From positions 1,674,001 to 1,738,000 of the forward strand of contig JASJOG010000017.1 of assembly GCA_030142905.1 (NCBI GenBank): 64,000 bases of DNA, given 5' to 3'. Shown one piece after another: positions 58,882-64,000 of the stretch; position 1 is the stretch's first letter, and the number at the start of each line of letters is the position of its first letter. The DNA comes from Heliopora coerulea. Lineage: Eukaryota > Cnidaria > Anthozoa > Scleralcyonacea > Helioporidae. The position numbers and the translations under genes are program-made. The notes beneath the pieces are model-generated. The model saw nothing but the letters and a program-made list of their open reading frames with translations. It did not search any database and had not been told where the DNA came from.

Positions 58882-61800
58882 AGTAGTTTTATACATGCTG
58901 GTGCAAAATTGCGCACTAGCTTATCCAGAGATGCATAAATGCTGTCTAGAAAGTTATATCTTTGTTCAGTTTCCACCCAGGAAAAGTAATATTGATAGGG
59001 TATTAGGACCACTTATTCAATATAAAATTTTAACTTTCAATAGTTATAACTACTATTGATTTTAATGAAAAGCAATTTGTATTTAATAGATACAATTCCG
59101 AGAAGAAATAAACCTCTCTCTTTCACACCCTTTCGTTCTCCAGTCTCTCTTTCCCTCCCTCTTTCTCACCCACATAAACTGAAAATAAATATGGAATCTA
59201 GGAAGAAAGGTTTAATATATTTAATCGTTAATGTTGTATTTGAAGCATTTAATTTTATTGCGGAAGTGCCGGCTATACAGCTACGTTTTATAACTTAGAT
59301 TTTTTATTTTTTTGTTTTTTCAAGCAAAATATCACTTCTTGATTTGCGCCCAATGTATCAGCGACAACATGGTGCTTTCAAGGTTCCGGTTTTACAGAAA
59401 ATAGAACGGCAATTTAATCAAGCAGTTATCAAACCCATCAACAATATCAAAAAAAGAGATTTAACAGGAAGAACTCTTCATTGCGTAGGTTTTAAGAATT
59501 TCCATGGCAACCGGTCTTTCAGAGTTAAGTGCTCTAAGATTAAACACTACAAGACATGGGTCCCTATCACGGATTTTAAGGTGGGCTGAGAATCAAAAGT
59601 TTGTAGGCAGAAACCACAGAGAGTTTGAAGAAAAAACTAAACTGTGAGCTACCGAAAATTTTATAAATTGTTTAATTGGCTATTTGCATTCAACGTCGAA
59701 CATTCCTTGGATGTGAATTGAAATTTGTCTTCCGTAAACAGATTGATAACTGCAAAGAAAGCTCGAACACTCCTCAAGAAGTTACCTTTTCTAGCATATC
59801 CGTGACATTCTTTAGAAATGAGCAAGTTTGTTATTGAAGATAACTTAAAAGTTCGAAAGTTCATTGAGTGGCTGGCTCAATACGTTCTAGGGATGTCGTT
59901 TCGCAAGTAAAATTAACATTGTTCAAGAACAATCTTAAAGCTGGTTCCACTAATCTACCTCATAATTAGGTATGACGTCTTTTCATTGCTTTATGCAAGA
60001 GAAGGGCGAAATGTTATGTGTGGTCAGCTGTGGCACATGGTTTTCTTTCCTTGGTAAAATTTTGATGCTTATAATGATCTTTTTTGCACTGAAATGCCCA
60101 TACAAAGTTGCTAAAAGGCTTAAAAGTGCTCGAAAATAATAGAAAATTCGCGAAACTCTAATTACAAAGAAAGAAGGACAAAGTATTTTCATTGACTCGT
60201 AAAAATATACAAACAAGATGGTGGCTAGAAAATTAATCGAACTGCTTGCCGAAAGTGCTGACCAGTGTCATGACAAGGCCCAAGATGAATGGAACAAAGC
60301 CCTTTCTAAATTTTTTGCTCCAAGTTTCGGAAATATAATATAAAAACCAATGGCTACAAAGCTCAGAATCTATTCATAATCTTTTGCATAAATAATGACC
60401 AATAATTTAATATTGATTGAATATTTAGTGGAAAGGATGCCAGCGTTAATTTCACTGGGTTTGCTTCGTATAAATGCTCAAAGTAATGCGAGTATAATGT
60501 ACCAAAGCCTAACCAGTAGAATACCTCATCTTCTTCTTAAGAAGTCAAAAGCTAAGGTCGGTAGCTGAACGTATGAAAACGGTGGGGGTAGGTATGTAAA
60601 CAATACCCCTGGTTTTGCACACATCGTTCACCACTAAAATACGTGACTACATTCTAGCATCAAAAAGGATGGTAAAATAATTCACTTTTGCCGGATTTTG
60701 ATAATCCAATTCAAGGTTTCGGTATGAACTACCTCGAAAAAGAAGTCCAGTGGTTGACGAAAGCAGGCCTTTCAGATTACAGTTAAATAAAACAAATGAA
60801 ATTTGATCTTCAGGATAAGTTATATTACTGAGCAACCAACTAAGGCTCTCTTATAATAACAATAACTTATATTGGCTGACAAAAAGCCATGAAACCTCCA
60901 GGCAGAATCAGTTCTGTTATATACAGGATACCAACGTACTGACGAGTAATCGTTAATGTTTAGCAATTTCGTAAGATACAAACCAAAATTCTTTCTCTTC
61001 ATAGCCAATTATAACAAGAGATAGTTATCGAAACGATAAAATCTCGGGTAGAACTTGCCTTGAAATCGTATCTTAACATGTAAATATATTATCTGTTAAC
61101 AAAAGCTGTCTTTGTCGGATTTTGTGAGGAACAAGAGTTTATTTATCGATTAAAAATGCCCTGTATTGCACTGCACCTATACCTTTCTTTTATGTTATTA
61201 CATTTTTTCGAATCCTATCAAGAAGACAACTGCAATCGACGAACAGACTAAATAACACTACTAAAGTTCGAACACAAAAGTAAAATATATGAATGCCTAG
61301 GTTAGCATTTTATCATAATTTACATGCTTTAATATTTTCTATTAGGTTCAAACAAATGAATTGTCTTTCTCGTGCATTTTTTCCAAAACATAATCCACTT
61401 AATGTTTTAAACTCCAATATCTAATCGGAAATTGGGGATATATGTAGTAATTACAAAACGGTCTGAGATTTTTGAGTAGGAGTAAAGACAGTGGCTGAGC
61501 ATTTTAATACTCATGTGATTCATTTTCTATACTCACGTTGTGCCATTGAAAACATAAGTTAAAATATAATTCAGATTGTTGATAACTTTAGGGACTAGTA
61601 AAGCGTAGCTGAGGTAACGCCTCCCTTCCGCCCGGAAAACCCGAACTTTCCTAGCAACAGTCTTTATCGTCCTTACCACTTAATTGTCAACGGCGACTGA
61701 AGTTTGCTGTGAGACAGACATTGAGTACTGTTGTAAGGACCTTAGAAAGACAAAGACGCGACATAAGAAACACGAAATATTCTTACATGATAGCGAGCAC

Positions 61801-62411
61801 CTCACTTAAAAGGAAAAATATAAATGCTGACGTAAGGAAGTTGACGATCTTGATGTTTTTAGTTCCAAATAATCCTTTATAGAACTTTCTCGCTTTTGAT
61901 TTAAACAGGCTTGATTACAGCTTTAAAGCAGCATACAAATTAATTCAACTGTCTGTTTAGCATTATCGATACGGAATATTTGCCGCACACAAACGTTATC
62001 CTACAGCATGCCATTTAGTCCCGACGTGTGTTAATAATATTGGATTCAAGGCTGAAATCGGTTTACTTTTCTTAACATGAAACGTAGCTTTACAAAAAGT
62101 CAAGCCCTCTCTAAGTAATTCCTTATTATTATACCGGTTGTTTTTCCCTGCATAACTTATAGAAATCTCTTGGCAACTTGGATAGTTCAAGCGAGAAAGT
62201 TTTAAGACATATATTTCACAATATTGTTACCAGTTGGGTGCTTGGTATATCCTTTCGCAGATAAGTAATAGCAGTGATTAATATGTTTAAACAGAGGTTA
62301 GCCTACAGCAACTGAAAAGCTTGTAGAGTTTGTAATTCGCTTACCGTTCCTTGGCATAATGAAATCCTCGTTATCCTGAGAAGTAGAACTGTTATCTTCG
62401 TCAATCAAGTC
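44320..62411 (-). CDS. RFX4-like: RFX-family transcription factor, RFX4-like (whole gene)
   Basis: Winged-helix transcription factor that binds X-box motifs, with a family dimerisation region. Fourteen exons join in perfect phase from the DNA-binding domain to the stop (679 codons), plus a likely upstream acidic exon. The DBD has [50 protein letters not shown] and KYHYYGI. After a variable linker comes [17 protein letters not shown], then [97 protein letters not shown] and [16 protein letters not shown], ending with a Tyr/Pro/Ser-rich tail. The hallmarks [11 protein letters not shown] and KQTLWTF fit RFX4 better than RFX1-3, and RFX6 is the next best. The exon with the Trp that precedes LNEHYKV, and the true start, were not found. 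Convergent with the CNG gene. Confidence 0.9.
46150..46275 (-). CDS. RFX4-like exon: [16 protein letters not shown] block
   Basis: 126 nt; acceptor aatag|gt, donor gaac|gtgagt. [19 protein letters not shown] matches the end of the RFX4 dimerisation region (GSFHLIHLMFDDYVLY). Confidence 0.94.
46885..46945. repeat. Short hairpin repeat
   Basis: 'tgggatttac' ... 'gtaaatccca' inverted around 'aaggcgagccgtg', in an RFX intron. MITE-like. Confidence 0.6.
47226..47430 (+). repeat. Interspersed MITE-like repeat, copy 2
   Basis: Same family as 12890-13100: 'gcaggagtgctttag', 'gaaaacacgag', 'gtgttttagatcc', 'aataaagcacgtac', 'taatatgcta'. Located in an RFX intron between exons 46150-46275 and 47759-47885. 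Confidence 0.7.
47759..47885 (-). CDS. RFX4-like exon: FLLKWSFFS block
   Basis: 127 nt, [18 protein letters not shown], then [20 protein letters not shown]. The acceptor atacag|aa is chosen because the nearer AG would put a TGA in frame. Donor ctttg|gtatgt. Confidence 0.94.
48833..48924 (-). CDS. RFX4-like exon (92 nt)
   Basis: (F)[30 protein letters not shown]; matches 'FDHLLEEQSPIESYIEWLD'. Acceptor tttag|tt, donor taag|gtaggc. Confidence 0.93.
49619..49822 (-). CDS. RFX4-like exon: [14 protein letters not shown] block
   Basis: 204 nt, [57 protein letters not shown]. This segment best separates RFX4 from RFX1-3. Acceptor cttag|tt, donor aaaat|gtaagt. Confidence 0.95.
50811..50911 (-). CDS. 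RFX4-like exon (101 nt)
   Basis: (S)[33 protein letters not shown]; matches the 'LTQVIRKFAKQLDEWL' region. Acceptor atacag|tt, donor gaag|gtaagc. Confidence 0.93.
51901..51950 (-). CDS. RFX4-like exon (50 nt)
   Basis: [16 protein letters not shown], matching 'AISGVLMPTVLQALP' of RFX4. Acceptor aacag|gc, donor gcaag|gtttgt. The split Ser codon joins to the next exon. Confidence 0.92.
52709..52822 (-). CDS. RFX4-like exon: HFWQGMP block
   Basis: 114 nt, [20 protein letters not shown]...[11 protein letters not shown], matching the RFX4 'HFWQGMP..VNIVGVCDSILYK' region. Acceptor cgacag|gt, donor caag|gtaaga. Confidence 0.94.
53583..53660 (-). CDS. RFX4-like exon: start of dimerisation region
   Basis: 78 nt, [20 protein letters not shown] then RANFGE; strongly RFX4-like. 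Acceptor tttag|gt, donor cgag|gtaaaa. Confidence 0.94.
54281..54409 (-). CDS. RFX4-like exon: linker and LLP block
   Basis: 129 nt, ..[20 protein letters not shown].., matching the 'GTLLPEFPxxxxLNLP' block of RFX proteins. Acceptor cttag|ac, donor caag|gtgagc. Confidence 0.92.
55702..55744 (-). CDS. RFX4-like micro-exon (43 nt)
   Basis: Acceptor gattccag|cc with a good pyrimidine tract, donor ccag|gtacga. Adds (N)[14 protein letters not shown] and joins both neighbours in phase. It is variable-linker sequence, so no homology supports it, only splice sites and phase; it could be alternative. Confidence 0.65.
56200..56283 (-). CDS. RFX4-like exon: end of DNA-binding domain
   Basis: 84 nt starting with the last base of a Lys codon, then [20 protein letters not shown]. 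Acceptor tgtctag|gt, donor ccaaa|gtaagt. Confidence 0.93.
56408..56469 (-). CDS. RFX4-like exon: DNA-binding domain, recognition part
   Basis: 62 nt, [20 protein letters not shown]; acceptor cctcag|at, donor tcgaa|gtgagt. [17 protein letters not shown] is the RFX signature, split here between two exons. Confidence 0.95.
56660..57206. repeat. Long purine tract (GAAA/GGAA)n
   Basis: About 545 bp almost entirely of A and G on the + strand, with few interruptions. It lies in the RFX intron that separates the two halves of the DNA-binding domain (56469-57288). On the transcribed RNA it is a pyrimidine tract about 190 nt upstream of the 56469 acceptor. The Phe/Leu/Ser-rich minus-strand ORFs are artefacts. 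Confidence 0.95.
57288..57411 (-). CDS. RFX4-like exon: DNA-binding domain, first part
   Basis: Encodes [20 protein letters not shown] and [21 protein letters not shown]; 124 nt. The first base completes a codon (Trp in the family). Donor aaag|gtatgt. Confidence 0.93.
57420..62340. other. RFX 5' intron(s), no further exon identified
   Basis: Must contain the exon that ends with the first two bases of the Trp codon before LNEHYKV, but I could not pick it. It holds a hairpin at 58290-58322 (actcgtgca/tgcacgagt), a (TC)n tract at 58803-58880, and an isolated ATG GCA CAA C|gtgagt on the minus strand at about 61535-61545 that could be an alternative first exon. The ORFs at 57574-57905 and 59344-59589 show nothing recognisable. 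Confidence 0.4.
58803..58880. repeat. (TC)n microsatellite
   Basis: Alternating TC with one TT interruption near 58830. Confidence 0.95.
62345..62411 (-). CDS. RFX4-like, probable N-terminal exon
   Basis: Acceptor atatag|ga and donor aacg|gtaagc on the minus strand; 67 nt open as [22 protein letters not shown]. It is acidic, like the stretch upstream of the RFX4 DBD. Its phase does not join directly to 57411, so at least one exon between them is missing from this annotation. Confidence 0.5.
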
Positions 62412-63009
62412 CTATATTTGAGTGAAATTAACGTATATATCACATGTTTATATGTATATACGATCCTGTATTCCAACTTGTTTATATTAAGCACATCGAA
62501 AATTACGTACGTTTCCAGTCATTGTTGAGACTAATGTTCGAATAAACTGTACGAACGAGAAGTCCAAGATTCCGTGTTAGGGCGCTGTTCTGCTTTCGAG
62601 AAACGATCGGAAGAGCATGGCAATATCAGTTTGTGGGGATTTTATTAATACAATCCCATAATTTTCGCGCAGCTTCCGTGACTTTCTTTGTTCAGTACGG
62701 TCAAGTACACCCTTGGCAAAAAATGTCCTGCCTGTCAATGACGGAACCATAGCAAGAGAAGGCGAGGAGTATGATGAAAGAAACCTTTGCTGCTCTTCAA
62801 ACACAAACAACCTATAACAGTGCGTGCGAGCTAATGTGCCACATACGTGGGCATCAAAGGGCAAAATTATTCTTATATATTCTGTGTTCTTATATATATA
62901 TTTTTATATATGTATTCTTATATATATATTCTGTGTGACATTTGTGTTGCATACTTTTCTTGGTATACATACATACATACATACATATATATATATATAT
63001 GTATATATT

Positions 63010-63045
<36 letters not shown>

Positions 63046-63801
63046 ACATTTTTGTGTATAAGTTGTTTGATAAGAGGGATGCTTTTCCATTTTCGATAGT
63101 ACATATGCCAGGTCTTTCAAGTAATATTCCTTCCAATGCTTTTTATGGTGCAGTATTTTCGGAACCATTACGGATTGGCAGAGCAACGCTGTTGACGATT
63201 TTGTGCATAGAGCTTCTCAGTTATATCATAGGATGTGTTTAGGAGAATGTGTTTAGGAGGATCAAGATCCAAACTAAAAGCTATTAGAAAATATCCTGGT
63301 GTTTTTGAGAAATTTGGCACAACACCTGAAGATGTAGTAAGTAAAATAATAAACCACGATGGGTAGGTGGCAATTGATCACTGCTGCTAGGGGGACAAGG
63401 TATTATGACTATTTTGTCTTTAAAACCCCGAAATAGTCGCCGTGGTAGACAACTGATGAGCCCTTTGTGGTTTGTTTTTAACCGATAACTTTACATAATT
63501 GTTTGGACAAATGATTGATGTGAACTTGTATACAACCACTAAATAAATGTTTTCTATTCATTTGCTACTTTCATACATATTTACGTCTTCTTATCGATTT
63601 ATCCTACCGATATATGTGTATATATGCATGCGTAGACATGTATGCACGTATATATGTATATGAAGAATGAAGATGAAGATTGTCTAGCGGCGTGAAACTC
63701 CAATATATCGTCGATATACAAAGCTCTATTATTCAAGATATCGAGCAACCTTCACAGCATCAGCATTTTGTTTCTTAGTGTTCTTTATTATGTATGGATA
63801 C

Positions 63802-63840
<39 letters not shown>

Positions 63841-64000
63841 ATGTATATGAATACGTATATGTGTACGTGTGTAGATGAATGTATATGTATGGTTATGTAT
63901 GTGGATGCACTTACATCTACGTAGATGCTGATCTATATAAAGAATACGTACGTATATGTAAGAAACATACATGCATATCTGTGCATGTACGTAGGTATAT
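62412..64000. other. 5' flank or intron of RFX, mostly repeats
   Basis: TA and CATA microsatellites at 62960-63045 and 63795-63840, plus degenerate TATG repeats to the window end. No exon could be identified. Confidence 0.4.
63056..63360 (+). pseudogene. Retroelement RT C-terminal fragment
   Basis: YKLFDKRDAFPFSIVHMPGLSS and NIPSNAFYGAVFSEPLRIGRATLL resemble the 'DKRDxFxFxIVxxP.L..NIP....YG.....L.R..R' region after the RT domain of some cnidarian retroelements. Continuation needs frameshifts ('DFVHRASQLYHRMCLGE'). Clade not determined. Confidence 0.4.

Noticed and set aside
63660..63715. Hammerhead-like 'gaagattgtctagcggcgtgaaactcc'
   Set aside because: Similar to the 41.46-kb motif, but C3 is lost and stems I and III do not form.

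Overview
This is a eukaryotic, metazoan window: AT-rich, multi-exon genes with GT-AG introns, long introns and many transposon remnants. The repeat mixture suggests a marine invertebrate, most likely an anthozoan cnidarian: Crypton/DUF3504 relics, Penelope-like GIY-YIG ORFs, hammerhead-bearing repeats, and MITE-like repeats built on 'aaacacgag...' hairpins. The organism call is inference; the gene calls do not depend on it.

Two host genes are supported exon by exon with matching splice phases. (1) On the + strand (about 9.9-42.2 kb) lies a cyclic-nucleotide-gated channel A-type subunit: coding exons 10244-10400, 16675-17349, 20893-21246 and 41683-42227, about 576 aa with S1-S6, pore, C-linker, cNMP-binding domain and C-terminal coiled coil. 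Its pore has Val where CNGA subunits have the filter Glu. (2) On the - strand (44.3-62.4 kb) lies an RFX4-like transcription factor with 14 phase-consistent coding exons (679 codons from the DNA-binding domain to the stop) and one probable upstream exon. The two genes converge, 2.1 kb apart.

The large third CNG intron (21.2-41.7 kb) is a nest of mobile elements. It holds six copies of R2/R4/Dong-type non-LTR retrotransposons (RT, CCHC knuckle, PD..D nuclease), all abutting (AAT)n microsatellites. With them are a SINE-like family with the same (AAT)n tail, a pogo/Tigger-type element inside one LINE with a clean TA duplication, a TIR element in another (AAT)n tract, and an inverted Penelope-like fragment. 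CNG intron 2 (17.35-20.9 kb) carries a full-length SINE-like copy and an antisense LINE relic. The left 8 kb is a tandem duplication of a decayed Crypton-type element.

The most interesting signal is a set of self-cleaving hammerhead ribozyme motifs. A 230-bp tandem (retrozyme-like) repeat in CNG intron 1 carries one complete type I hammerhead (14263-14308) and a second copy with the catalytic G8 changed (14493-14538). Another complete motif (41453-41496) follows the Penelope-like GIY-YIG ORF, 190 bp before the last CNG exon. Reduced versions sit in inverted-repeat foldbacks at 10.8 kb and 15.9-16.3 kb. Several lie in the sense orientation inside CNG introns.

The remaining sequence (1-3.8 kb, 8-9.7 kb, 12-13.4 kb, 42.3-44.3 kb, 57.5-62.3 kb) shows no recognisable gene beyond simple repeats and short inverted repeats.
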